Assembly (NCBI GenBank): GCA_018389105.1
Contig: JACATO010000310.1
Location: forward strand, 1,908,501-1,972,500
DNA length: 64,000 nt
Origin: Nautilus pompilius
Taxonomy: Eukaryota > Mollusca > Cephalopoda > Nautilida > Nautilidae
Direction of reading: 5' to 3'
In this document: positions 35,480 to 47,832 of the stretch, piece after piece
Layout: the number at the start of each line of letters is the position of its first letter
Position numbering within the stretch: the first letter of the stretch is position 1
The notes under the pieces: generated by a model
Databases searched by the model: none
Told to the model about the DNA's origin: nothing
Seen by the model: only the letters and a program-made list of their open reading frames with translations
Translations under genes and position numbers: made by a program

Positions 35480-36527
35480 ATAAACTCGTGTTCTCTCCCT
35501 TTGAAACAAACCCTAGGCCCGAAAATACCCGAAAGTGCCCCACCACTCACTTCGTTCGGACCGAGACAGGCTCTTTTTTTGTCTGTTTGTCGAACGACAG
35601 CGGGAACGAGCGCAAACACGGGTCAGGAAGCAGCCCCGTCGGACGAGGCTTTACAGGGCAAACACACACACACACACACACACAGCCCGTGCTTATGTCC
35701 CAGGCCGCTTGGTGTTTTATCCGGGATAATACTAGCCCACGCTTGTAAATACACAACTCCCGTTGCGCGACCGCGCGGGGGAGGGGAGGCAACCTTTTCT
35801 CTCCGTGTTCCTGTTTGGTGGAGTTGGGGGCACTTGCCAGCAAATCCCGCGACGGGCGGGCACCACTGCGGCTTCCGTCGACCGAGGTGTTTGTTTTGTG
35901 TTGTTTTTTTTCCATCCGGTCCGAAAAACTCGCGCCGGTGTCGCTTTTCAAGGCCGGCGAATCACCGCCTCGGAAGGGTTAAGGCGGATCGCTGGCGAGA
36001 GCTGTCTGAACGTTGTTGCTTTCGCTCGTTTATTTTTTTACTTAAATAAGCTAAGTATTCGTTTAAAATAAATAAGCGGGGGGGTCTCTGTTTTTCTCCT
36101 CTGTATTTTTTGCGCTTCCTCCCTGGCTTCTGTGAAAGAAAGTCCGGCGGGACTTTTCCCTTTAAGCACCAAACGGCTCAGAGGGCAGAGGGTTACAATA
36201 GACCACAAGCCGCAGTCTGTCTTTGTGTGGGATAAAAAGTCACCGGCGGCCTCGCTAGACCGGGACCGAGTCGGCGATGTGTGTCCGCGCGGTGGCGCTG
36301 TTCCGATATGGCGAGGTGGTTCACCTGGACGAGCAGCGGATTTCCCTCCGTTGGCTCGTTTGCTGTCTCGGCTGCGACTCGGGCGCGGCGAGTGGGGTGC
36401 GCGTGTGTGTGGGTGGGTCGGTGTGTGTCACGTGCTGGCTGGCGGAAGTAGCTGACACCGACTAATGTGAACGGGCCTTCAGACGGAACCCGACCGGGTG
36501 TCATTATGGCGATGATTGAAACGGAGA
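35480..36527. other. CpG-rich stretch upstream of the chitinase promoter
   Basis: This is a GC- and CpG-rich region with many short overlapping frames on both strands. The longest (35501-36049, 182 codons, plus) has no domain and includes the (CA)n run at 35662-35684. It may be a promoter region for an unseen plus-strand transcript; no coding exon is supported. Confidence 0.35.
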
Positions 36528-37044
36528 CGACGGGGTTAGTAGACGGGGTGAATAGACGGGGTGAATAGACGGGGTTAGTAGACGGGGTTAATAGACGGGG
36601 TGGGTTAATAGACGGGGTTAATAGACTGGGCTAGTAGACGGGGTGAATAGACGGGGTGAATAGACGGGGTTAGTAGACGGGGTTAGTAGACGGGGTGGGT
36701 TAATAGACGGGGTTAATAGACTGGGTTAATAGACGGGGTTAATAGACGGGGTTAATAGACTGGGTTAATAGACTGGGTTAATAGACGGGGTTAATAGACG
36801 GGGTGGGTTAATAGACTGGGTTAGTAGACGGGGTGAATAGACGGGGTTAGTAGACTGGGTGAATAGACGGGGTTAATAGACTGGGTTAATAGACGGGGTT
36901 AATAGACGGGGTGGGTTAATAGACGGGGTTAATAGACGGGGTGGGTTAATAGACTGGGTTAGTAGACGGGGTGAATAGACGGGGTTAGTAGACTGGGGTG
37001 AATAGACGGGGTTAATAGACTGGGTTAGTAGACGGGGTTAGTAG
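36528..37044. repeat. G-rich minisatellite, 13-bp unit
   Basis: About 38 tandem units of tagacggggttaa and its variants (tagacggggttag, tagacggggtgaa, tagactgggttaa), with occasional 17-bp forms holding an extra GGGT block. Runs of three or four G recur every 13 bases on the plus strand, so four-stranded G structures are possible. The GGGGTTA core superficially resembles telomere repeats but the array is interstitial. Confidence 0.97.
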
Positions 37045-37464
37045 AAATCAATACCAAAAAAAAAATATGGGGGGGTGCGCGAGCGAACGTTCGATGCCGG
37101 CCAAAAAAGAAAATAGGAACGAATTAAAATCTACGATTTTATTTTAAAAAAGAAAAAAAAAATTAGGAGACGCTGTCGGTGTTTTACAGTTTCAGTTAAA
37201 TGTTGTACCACGGTCGGGAGAAGTTTGTCTGGACAGCTTCCGGTGTTAGAAGGGGCATGTGGCAGCTTTCTTACAAGTGAGCTTCTCCCCACCCACCCCA
37301 CGCGAGGCGTCCCCGAAGGTATCGGAAAACGATTAATTTAAGGGCCCTGGTAGTGGTGAGTAACCATGCCAGGTGTGGAGGAACACCCCTCCCCCGGAAA
37401 TTAAGGAGCGGTCCCTGATCAAACATAAGCATGCGCTGAGATAAGGTATAAGAGTGCGTGTGTA

Positions 37465-37465
37465 C

Positions 37466-37551
<86 letters not shown>
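37465..37551. repeat. (TTA)n-(GTA)n microsatellite
   Basis: A TTA run changes into a GTA run at about 37509. Confidence 0.95.
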
Positions 37552-38513
37552 ACAAGCATTAACCCTTTTAAATGTATGACATCACATATGCCCCAGGTGA
37601 GTTATCTAGACTTGATAACTGTCGTTTCTCTTTCCTTGTCCGTAGACGGGTTTCCGAATTTGATTTTAACTTTCGAAATTTTGTAATTGTCATCGCTGTC
37701 AAATACGTACGAATATATTATATTTTAGAACTTCATTTAGATCCCTTATTTTTTTGTTGTTTGTGTTTTTTGGTGGGGATTTTCCCCTAGCGTTAGTTCG
37801 GCTATGCGGGACTTTTAGGCCATCAAGCCGGAAGTTCCGGCGGTGGGTGGATAGGTGGGCGTGCGGGTAAACGTCGCTCGGGTTCACAACCGAAACCCTT
37901 AACTACAAGAAAAGACAAATAAAATTCCCCCTAAGACAGCTAGCGTACCACACTGTGCGATTCGAGACCTTTTCCGCCCAAGCGAGAACTACTACGGTGG
38001 GGGTATCTGGATCTTGGTTCCAATATGCTTTGGATGAGGTCAGGAGTTTTCTCGAGACATACATGGCTGGAACCGGGTCGGCGTAAATAGAGGTGTCTCC
38101 GCCTACCGGGGATCTCGCCTCATGAAATCCCCTGCTGCTGCCGAGACACGTTTCTGCCTCACGCAATAAGACCCGTCCGCGTGTCTCCCTTTCGTGAACA
38201 GGTGATCGACAGGAAGCAAATTGGAAAACAGTAGGTTTCTAAAAATTCAAAAGTTAAGAAACTTTGTGAAAGCAAAAAAAAAAAAAAAAAATGATTAAAG
38301 ACGAAGTTATCGTCGCGGATACACGAGATTGCGCTGTTCCGGTTTGTTTTGTGTTTTTTTTACGAAGATCTCAACTTGTTTACTTTAAGGGCGAAACATT
38401 TCTCTTGCCCGTGTTTGTCTCTGGTTTGTGATGTTTGATTATCGACTTTGCCGGATTTTCTCAGACTTATCGCCCTTCCACTGCGCGATGTTTGTCCTCT
38501 TGGTGGCACTGCC

Positions 38514-38515
<2 letters not shown>

Positions 38516-38598
<83 letters not shown>
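38516..38598. repeat. (CT)n microsatellite
   Basis: Nearly pure CT run with one phase break. It lacks the TGACGTCA boxes found in the other CT arrays of this window. Confidence 0.95.
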
Positions 38599-38600
<2 letters not shown>

Positions 38601-39071
38601 ATGACAATATTTCAGATTTGTAAACTCCTGTACGGTCAAGACGATTCCTCGAATCTACGCCAATAGCTGTCCGAACGACTTGTGCTTCGAACAGTTGGTT
38701 CATTAAATCGCGCACTAGCTTACGGCTTTTAATTAAGAGGAATGGTGACGCTCATATAAACTTCCAGAGTTAAAGTTTAATACATCTTTGTATATTTTAA
38801 TTTTTTTCTCTTTAGCTGTGCTCAAAGCCCTCTTCCTAACGCAAGCGAAAAGTCGTTTTTTTGGTTCTCGGTGGGAGGATGGATCGTCATTATTTTGCTT
38901 CGCACATCTCCGCAATAATTCTGAGATCTAGTGGCTGCTGCTCCAAATGACAGAAAAGTTCTGTTAACAAACAAGCTGACTTTATTTTTTCTCAATAACT
39001 TGCCTGTCCTTTTACTTTCAAAGGAATTACGGTAAACCTGAGATACCTTTGTCGAGCTTGAATAGAGAACA

Positions 39072-39130
39072 CGGTAGCTCTCCTGTAGCGATAACCACAG
39101 ACAGCATAGTGCACGTCATAGTTGTGCAAT
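39072..39130. repeat. Possible dispersed repeat, copy 3
   Basis: It contains agctctcctg, then gcacgtcatagttgtgcaat, recalling parts of the copies at 27408, 31455 and 57385. Confidence 0.3.
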
Positions 39131-42100
39131 AATAAAACGTTTGCCTGGGTTACGAGATATTTAGTTAATTATTTCTCACGTTTATTTGATAATATGTAAT
39201 AAGCAATTTTAGCATTTAAACCCAATCATATTCTGGTTAAAGAGAAATTACATATCGAGAATAAAGAAAGCCAAACATGACATTGTAGTACAATATTTAA
39301 TGTTAGTAATCTCTCCGGAACTAAGTTACCTTGAAAACTTACACAGAAATTACTCTTCTCTCTTAAACTGCATACATTCTTATGCACAACCCATCACCAT
39401 TTCTTTTATAAACTGAATATGCATGAGATTTAAGTCACTTTAGGAATGCCGAGGTGTATTTTAATACCAAATGAGGGGCTCAGACTGTCGATGTGGTTCA
39501 AAACGGATGATGCAAACAGCCGTTGCTTCTCGGTACAATGTTGATTGCATTTTCATTTTCAGGGTGCCAACGAAGTACTGTCAGACTAGCCAGTTTATGG
39601 AGATACCTCTTTCAGGTCGCTTAAGGGTCACAACCCACCGTAAAAATCGATGTCTTGTCATCCTTGCCGGAAGAAACCGTGATCTATCCAAAATGATCTC
39701 TAGAGATTAGCCAACCATCCGAGTGGCATGCGGTCCAAGATACCACTGGTGCGATGGGCGACACAACCCCGTGACTGTAGGTTGAACAGTTAGTGTCGTG
39801 TCCCTATTCACCGGCGCGTCTAGACTCCGTTTAGCTGGGGACAAGATGGGGAACCCATTTGATAGCGGTGACATTACCCGGCAACGTGTTTTTTCTTGTG
39901 GGTGTCGTTGGATGGCAAGGCAGGTTTTCAAGTCGGCCGAAGAATCCGATCTTCTCATGACAGGTGTCTGGTACAAGGGTGAGATAACTACGCCTTTCAG
40001 TCGTCCCTCTGGCTCAGCCGGCCAGCCGTGATTTTGTTTCCCTTCGCCCGCCTGGGGAAACGGAAAACGGCCGTAAATCCTACTTAATTCACCCCACCCC
40101 CTGCTGACCCCTTTACTACGGCCCAGAACCAGTGTCTGTTAGGTGATGTTTACAGCTGTATAGGGTCGCGGCGGATCTGATCCTACAGCGTAGAGTTAAA
40201 ATAACTCCTGGTTAAACATTTGGCGTAACTGTCTGTAGTCGTGTTCTCCTTTGTGCGCGTACATGCGTTTGGGACATCGTGTTCCAATATCCCGCCGCTG
40301 AAATACATTAACATCTTCCAATTTACTCGTATTATCGAGATGGATTATAAAATCTCGGCTCCGGGCGCAGCTTTGAAAGATTCCGATAATTTATTGGTTC
40401 TGTGCCCGTTATCCTCGGCAAATCGTTGTCCGCAATTAAACCGAGACATGGGATTTGGTTTTCATTAGTCCGAGCCATTTTAATAAGTCGCCATCCAGGA
40501 CTTCGGATCGAGGGATCGATTTGCGATACATCACTAGCCGGCGTCGTTGGAAATGGCTAATCCGGGGGGGGCAAGGGAAGAAAGCTCGCCACGACTACTC
40601 GTAGCGATTCCCTGGGATTAGCAAAGCGCGATCGACGGGACGGTCGAAAGTAGGTGGATCAGCGGACGCGCACGGATGGCTCGTCGATCACCGCACACGT
40701 GATTACTGTTGGTCCTTTGCAAATGGACTTCACGATATGCAGCACCGGTACCAGTTGCTAGGCGATCAACGGGCAATCTTTGTTACAGCGTGGAAACAAG
40801 GGCTGCATAGTTAAACTTCCTCGCAGTCTTCTCGTTTAGTACAGGCTCGGCACAGAAAGGTAAACTCTGTGATCTTTAAGGTGTAGGTGACAGTCGTTTT
40901 GTTTTGTGTTGTTGTTTCTTGTTTTTCTCTTTTTAAGACTACGAAAGTACCGATAATTTTAAAACTTATAATAAAGTTTACATTTCTCTGGAGTTCGTCT
41001 TTAGCGAGAGGTTCTTCGGGCGTGGAGAGAGAGAGATGCCACATTGTCTTTATAAACTGATCTAAAGAGAACCCTTTTATTAAAGCACTGGAGGATAAGA
41101 TGGTATTTTTAATGTCCTGAAAGGGGAGTGTGTGTAGATTCAGATACGTACTACTACTAACGTTCTTAAAAACAGGTCTGAGGTCTCAGACTCATATTAC
41201 TGACTCTCCTGAAAAGTGGATGCAAAACTAGGCATCTTCTGCTATTGTTCTGAAATGGAGATGTACGATCAGATAAATAGCACTATAATCGTAAAAGGGG
41301 GGGGTTGCAAGATCAAGTACAAAACTAGAGTCGAGAAAAGGATGAAAAAAAAGTGAGTTCCACCGTTTGTTTTTTTTTAATTATGAATGTGGTCATATCT
41401 CAGAGGCGCCATCGGTGTTTGTCAACAACTTATGGTCTCGCAAACTGCTCCTTCTTAGCTGATTTCTCTCACGTTATTTGCATAAATGATACAGAGATTG
41501 CGGCATATTTATCTTTAACAGCTATCGCTGAGTCTCCACACGAAGAAATGCCTTCTGCTGGGATATGACGTGTTGGCTGAAGTGCCAATGCGATTTTGAC
41601 GCTTGTCAATACGACATAATGAGAACGTTCAACCAGAATCTTCTGAGTAGCCAGCATATTTCATAGTGAGTTGTTTTGCTGTTTTCTTCTCCCGAAAAGA
41701 AACACCTACTACACGCATCCGATGAACTCTTATCTCGCTCCAACTCATCTTTAAAAAAAGAATAAATGGAAAAGATCGGCAAATATGAGGAGTTACAGCG
41801 GAAAGCAAGCGCGCATGCGCAAACAGTGTTCATATGATGGCAGACAGGTAATAATCTTCACCGCGCCTTATCTGACGACAGAATCGGGTTTATTGTTTTC
41901 CTTAAACAGCAAAGCTTCGTTTAAAAAAAATGTCTGTCGATGACCTGTCTCCGGTCATTCAGCTTTTCTGCAGAACATACACGAATATTGATTGACAACT
42001 GCTCTGCACCCGCGCGGGATAAGTCACTGTGCGACTTCAGCACCAGAGGTAAATGCGTTTGCATCTTTTTATTGCTCTGAACAGCAAAAAAAAAGCAGGA

Positions 42101-43179
42101 TCGATCACCGTTCGATTACATCTCAGATGTTTGTTGTTTTTCAATACGCCTATGACATCTGTGGGGGGAGGGCGAACTGATAATGATTTTAGCTTCTATA
42201 GAATTCATGTTTTCTTTTCTCAATGTGCGTATTATAAAATAGTTAAAAGGGAAAACAGTTTTTCTTTCAATATGTAAATGAAAACTATGAAAAGCTAGCA
42301 TTATAAGATGCTCCCAAAAATCTCAGTTTTGATAAGACAAGCTTCTGAAATAAACTTAGATCGCTTTTATTTTTATGAATGGTTTTACAATCTGGCTACA
42401 GTATAAGTAAATGTTTTTGTCACGTTCATTTAGTGACTTTTCGGCAAATGGCTCTTGTACAGCTGATGTCATATTTTAGGCAAACATTAGAATTAATCTC
42501 CCCATAACTTAGTAAATGCGAGATTCGATGCACTGACGCACAAAAGAAAAAAAAAAAATTAAATCTTAGTTTTATCAAGGTAACCAGTTTCTTTTGTGAG
42601 AACACTGTAAGAACAAAAGAAGGCTTGCAGCTCCTACAACATAATACTATCCGTGTGACGTAATTTCGTTGGATGAGAAGCGAGCCAGTAAGGTGGCGCC
42701 ACGTGTCGCGGAAAACGAATAGTTTCAAAACCTCAGAGAAGTCGCAACTGTTGAAGGATGCGGTTCGCTTAAACTCTCTGTTGTCATAGGTTGGCAACAA
42801 ACAAACAAAAAGGAAAGCAAACTGATCTTGAAGCGCCATCTGCTGTTTGTATCTTGGTAGAGGAAGAGCTGACAGAAAGGCAGATTGCTAAGAATTTCCT
42901 AACAAAGGCATTTTCTGAGCACTGCAAAGACACCAGATGATTGGCAGGGGGGGGGGGCGAAAGCACAGGGCAATGTATAATATTTTTCAAAAGCAATAAG
43001 ATAAATATTTCACGCTGTTGAGCAGACAAAATATAAGACTTAACCCCAGAAATTATAAAGCAGCAGAACAGAGCAAAAATATTTGGAAAAGGAAAAATCC
43101 GGTGTCCCTGACAGAAATATGAGTTTTGGAACTGCTTGTTTATAGCTTAGGCCCTTCTAATAGAACGAGAGGGTTGAGA

Positions 43180-43448
43180 AGTTAGACTCTGGTAGGCTGG
43201 AATAAAGTGTTTTGGACTGATGAGTCAAAGTTTGAGGTGTTTGGGTTCAAACGTAGATGGTTCGGGAAAACACTTGTGAGAACGCCATGCTGCTCTTACA
43301 GTTAAACATGGAGGTGGTAGCATCATGGTTTGGAAGGTGTTCTCAAGCTGATGCGGTTGGTATTGTTCAGACAATTAAGGTAACGTAGTCAAAAGGACGA
43401 TACCACAGCGTTCTGTAAAGATATGCAAATAGTGGTCACAGCTCACAG

Positions 43449-43450
<2 letters not shown>
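43180..43450 (+). pseudogene. Decayed Tc1-like transposase fragment
   Basis: Plus-strand sequence gives NKVFWTDESKFEVFGFKRRW (about 43200-43262), the block around the first catalytic Asp of Tc1 transposases. VKHGGGSIMVW-like (about 43300-43340) and YHSVL-like (about 43400-43420) blocks follow in shifting frames. Both ends of the element are missing and a (TTA)n run follows at 43449. Confidence 0.7.
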
Positions 43451-43485
<35 letters not shown>

Positions 43486-43499
43486 TATTATTATTATTC
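43449..43499. repeat. (TTA)n microsatellite
   Basis: TTA run with one phase break, directly after the Tc1 fragment. Confidence 0.95.
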
Positions 43500-45327
43500 T
43501 ATTTTATTTTTAAAAATGCAGGGTTGGTGGCTAATTTCAGAGAAAAAATGTCGCTGTTTGTTTTATCGCTATTTTTTCCTCCAAAGGTAACCGCCTTTTG
43601 GTGGTTTTCATATAATTCGAATTTCAATGCAGTTTTATAAAAGATACTTTCTCAAATTCTTATTTTTCTTTCGGCTCATTGAATCTACCCATCCAATCTC
43701 CCTTCTTCATAAGAATGGTTTATTAGCAGATACTCTGTGATGGAGACAGGTTTTTGTCAACACTTAACCAACATGGCGCTGACTGGCTTCTCTCCCGAAC
43801 GCTCTCATATTCCATCAGCCAGTTCCTCCTCACTTGTAAATTCTTCGGCTTTATGTGTGTTTTATTCCTTTCCGCGGGAATTTTCAGCTATTAGCGCTTT
43901 TCCTCAAACATTCGAAGACTTTTGCATGCAATAAACGAAAAACTTATTTATTTAAAGAATGGCGAGCAGGGGATATGATACTGACCTTTCTAGAATGTAC
44001 TCGGTGTGCGCGATTATTAGCTCCGATAGTCGGAGCTAGAATTTTATACAAGGGAAACAACGAAGAATGGTTTTAAAAGAAAGACGGCTGCCATTATATA
44101 TATATATGTGTGTGTCTGCCTGAAGGGAGAGCCAGACAACGCTGGAAGCGATCTCAGTCGAACTGGGACAGGCATAAATACTGCATAAACAGCCGGCTCG
44201 TCGGCTCCGAGCTAAACAGGGGAGAGGTATGGGGCGGCGTCCCTTTTATGTGCGTACTCCGAAGTGTGATCGATGGCATAGAGGCAGGTAAGAAGTTGGC
44301 TGGCGGACTCATTGTCGGCCGGTTAACAAGTTCACGTGGCCATTCAGAGCGGAAATCTGATCTATCACCTTTCAAGCTGCTGACGTCACGGAATTTCCCG
44401 TTCCCAAATCACGCCACTCGATAGCAGAACTGATCGATGGAGGAAAGGAATCAAGAAGTATTCGCTGGCCGTCAATCATCGTCTCGCGAAGCCGGTGCCC
44501 CCGCCGGTTCGGAGCTTTCAAGACGACGACGACGCCATCTACCGGGGCACCGCCAGGTTGTCGACAAAACGAAATGCGGAAGAGCCGTCCTCCGCGATGT
44601 TGGTGACTCTGGCCGCGAGAGTCTCGACTCGTGATTCTCTCCCCTGATTAACCAGAGAACGGAGAAAACAAGGAAACACGTGATCACATTTGATTAGAGG
44701 CGTAATTTTCGATAATATTACGGTTGGGAGATCTTTCGAAAGTTGGTTGGTCAATTAAATTTTAATTTTAAAAAAAAAATAATAATAAAGTGGGAAGCGG
44801 ACTCAGATCAACTTTTCGGGATGCGTGCAGCGCGGCTCTGTCTCTGGACCGTGTTTGGAAAAACGTAATGCCCTTTCAGGGACCCCCACCCCCCCCCCCG
44901 AGTGGCGTGGGCGTGGAGCACACGCTCACCCGGTGTCCTAACTGCAGCTGTCACAACTAAATGCCGGCAAGACAGATGTGAACGAGCACTGTACCTTTGT
45001 ACCAGCCGGCGGCGATGCAAACGGGAACCTTCCCAGCGTAGTAAAAAGAATAAGTTGTTATTTATGGAACGACTGTGCAGAAGCTGGAAAAGACCGAGTG
45101 AAATACCTGTTGCCCGTCCACCAACAGGTAGGAACTACTAACGGGAAGCCGGCAGTGTGGTGTCATAGCGCTTGGTTTGAGAGGGAACCAGTCCAACTGT
45201 TGGAGATCAGGTAGCATTTGTTCTTTCGCGTCTTCACTGAATCTCTTTAGGAATTAAAAAGTCAGTTTTTGAAGATGGACAGAATGGCACTGTATAACAA
45301 TGCGATGGCGCAATTATGTTGCTTCCT

Positions 45328-45393
<66 letters not shown>

Positions 45394-46479
45394 CACATCG
45401 TTACTTTAAGATACTTTTCTTCGAGGTAAACTAAATATTTAGATCTGCCCCACTTCATATATTAGGTGGGGGCAGCAGCATACGGGAGAAAAGTTATTTT
45501 AGAAGATGCGCAACTAAGTTTCCGCTGCACATTCGTCTTTGATCCAGAAATAATCAGAAACTTAATCCAGAGGTCGTCAGTCATGCGCTGTTTGGCGAAG
45601 GGGCTTTAGGTCTGTTCGATCTCTAAGACCGGGAGTTTAGAAAAAGACGAAGTGAGAGTGGCTCTCCCTTTTTTCAGAAACCATTAAGGCTCAGATTATT
45701 TGTTTAAAACGGTCCAGATATTAGGCGTTTAAGACCATGCGATAAACCCCAGAGGTCGGCCAGTTTAATAGATTGTTCCTTTATTATGTTATACTGACCC
45801 GGAAACGTGTGACTATTATTCCCGTCATTTTCGCCGGACTCCCCCCTTCAAAAAATTAAAGAGCCTGTCACCGGTGATCGTCGGAACTAGAACTCGCAGC
45901 TTTAATTATTGAAAATTAGCCGGATTTAAACCCTACGCCGAGAATGTCAGTCAGTTGCCCGGGTGGGGGCGCTCGACGCGAGTAACTCGGCCGGGTCTGT
46001 CACAAACACCCGCCGTTCGCTTTGTGGAAGGGAGTTCTGTTGGTCAGGTGATCGAGACGTGCAGCGATCATTTTTACAGCCGGACCCGGACCCGGATCCG
46101 GACCCGGACGGCGCTGGGCGAACGAAGCCTGTCCGGGAATCAACCCGCTCCCGTCTCACCGCTCGGATCGCGTCGCGCGCTCAGTACGAAGTCTGGGGCT
46201 GCGCTCCGCATCTACCTGGTTCTCGTATTGATTTAGGCAGTCGAACGACAGACCCGCTCTGGACGTACTTCTGACATGACAGCATCGCTAGTCATAAGCA
46301 TCGTCGGGTCGGATGCGGCGGCCAGATGTTTACAATGCGCCAGGTGATGATTGACTGGAGCGGCGAGCCAGGCTGGAGGGAGGGGAGAATGGGTTCCTTA
46401 TGAGCGCACAGAGGGGAGAGCGCGGATAGGAGGAACCAGTCGTTGGTGGGGGACGGGGCGGGCGATCGGACCGGGTGGC
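43500..46479. other. Upstream region of the plus-strand membrane-protein gene
   Basis: Mostly non-coding; it grows CpG-rich from about 45950 to 46480, which fits a promoter for the gene starting at 46480. It includes an ATA run at 45329-45391 and a short CGGACC tandem at 46079-46110. A plus-strand frame ending at 45214 (Cys-containing, for example SCYLWNDCAEAGKD) is open but matches nothing I recognise. Confidence 0.4.
45329..45391. repeat. (ATA)n microsatellite
   Basis: About 21 uninterrupted ATA/AAT units. Confidence 0.95.
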
Positions 46480-47173
46480 ATGGCGACTCGCGGCGGGAAG
46501 GAGACCAGGCCAGAAGTGCGATTCGCCGTTCGGGGTGGGGAGGAGCAGCCCGCGGGGGGAGCGGACCGACTGAGGTGGGACGGGCGGCCGGCCGCGCCCG
46601 CGAGCGCCTTTCGAAACGTGGTGTACTATCAGAATCGATTCGTCGTCCTGGAGCCGGAGCAGCCCGACCACGCTCGGCAGAGGCGGGTAGAGACCGGAAA
46701 CGCGCCACTGCGCAGGAGCGATCGCGAGGACCCGACCAATGCAGACGACCTGTCGTACGAAACACTGGCGCGAGACGCCGGCGCGGGAACACCAGCAGAC
46801 AGCCCTCGCCCTCACCGCAGCGTCGCGGAGACCAGGCGAAGGATGGAGATGGATGCCTCGTCCGTCACCATGGATACGCGGGAGATCGAGATCATCATCG
46901 ACGGCTGCGGCGAGTCGAGCCCGCGGCAGCAGCAGCAGCAGCAGCAGCAGGCGCGGCCGAAGGCGAGGGGGCGCAGCAACCCGATGTGGGAGCGGATCTC
47001 GAGGCTCCTGCTCGACGACCGGATGACGAACGTGCAGGACCGGAACAAGATCCTCAACCAGGAGCGGCCCGGCGAGTACCGCGTGCTCAAGAAAGTGCTA
47101 AACATTCTCTTCGTGACTATCGGGATAGCTCTCTTACTGGCCGTCATCGTCGTGGTCATCTACACAGCAATAG
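46480..47173 (+). CDS. First coding exon of an unrecognised single-pass membrane protein with poly-Gln tract
   Basis: The ATG at 46480 has a good start context (ggtggcATGg), and the same frame meets a TGA at 46348 with no earlier ATG. The exon encodes 231 residues plus one base. The N-terminal part is long, charged and Arg/Pro/Gly-rich, with likely disorder, eight consecutive glutamines (CAG repeat, about 46926-46949) and an acidic MDTREIEIIIDG segment. Near the end is a basic stretch, then a strong hydrophobic helix (ILFVTIGIALLLAVIVVVIY, about residues 208-227). The exon ends at a perfect donor AG/GTGAGT (47173/47174); unspliced reading would stop three codons later, at 47181. The single helix after a long charged N-terminus suggests a type II or tail-anchored topology. 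I do not recognise a family. Confidence 0.75.
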
Positions 47174-47799
47174 GTGAGTAGCGCCCACCACCACCACCAC
47201 CCAACCGGCTCCCGTCGTCTCCGCATGGCTGTTCACTTTCTGATTGCGCGCCGAAATATAGTCCTCCCATCCCCTCCTCCCTGACCGGGTGGAGTGGCTG
47301 GGGGGGTGTGTGGTAAACGAACGCTTACCTCGGGCAAGTTCTCTACAACAAATGTACCTCCCCTTCCCACCGACCTTCCACCTGGCGTCCGGCGAGAATC
47401 CGTGTAAAGGACTCCGCTGGGCTGCGGCTGAACTTGGCCCGAGGTAAGTCGGTGAGGAAGCGCGGATCAGGAAGACTGTGTGCACGCTTACCACTGTTTT
47501 AACTAAGAGTTTACACTCATTTAATTCTCTTCTGTGTTTCCTTAATCTCTGCATCTTTATTATTATTATTATTATTACTATTATTATTATATCTGTTTGC
47601 GACACCCGATACGTTTTCCTGTCACGCACGAACGAGCTCTGCCATAACAACTCAAGCGCATCATTCTCTCCAGGTTTCTCAAATGACACGACACATTCAT
47701 TAGTTTTTTATTCACATCTTTATTTATTATTTTTTTCGTGTTTTGATTGTTTATATCTCTTTTGTTTTTCCTCTTTGTTTTCTCCATCTCTCTCCATCT

Positions 47800-47832
<33 letters not shown>

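Larger units (their letters stand above)
37045..43170. other. Intergenic DNA with microsatellites
   Basis: No coding exon is supported. It contains a (TTA)n-(GTA)n run at 37465-37551, a (CT)n run at 38516-38598 and unique sequence. A block at about 39710-40030 has SINE-like composition but no clear A and B boxes. Confidence 0.4.

Noticed and set aside
35501-36049. 182-codon plus-strand frame
   Set aside because: GC-rich composition frame crossing a (CA)n run; no domain, and it overlaps similar frames in other phases.
46443-47177. 244-codon frame overlapping the membrane-protein exon
   Set aside because: It is the out-of-frame shadow of the 46480 exon: Arg/Ala-rich, with no hydrophobic helix and a non-ATG start.
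47156-47689. 177-codon minus-strand frame
   Set aside because: Contains poly-Ile and poly-Val from microsatellite sequence, has no domain, and lies antisense to an intron start.
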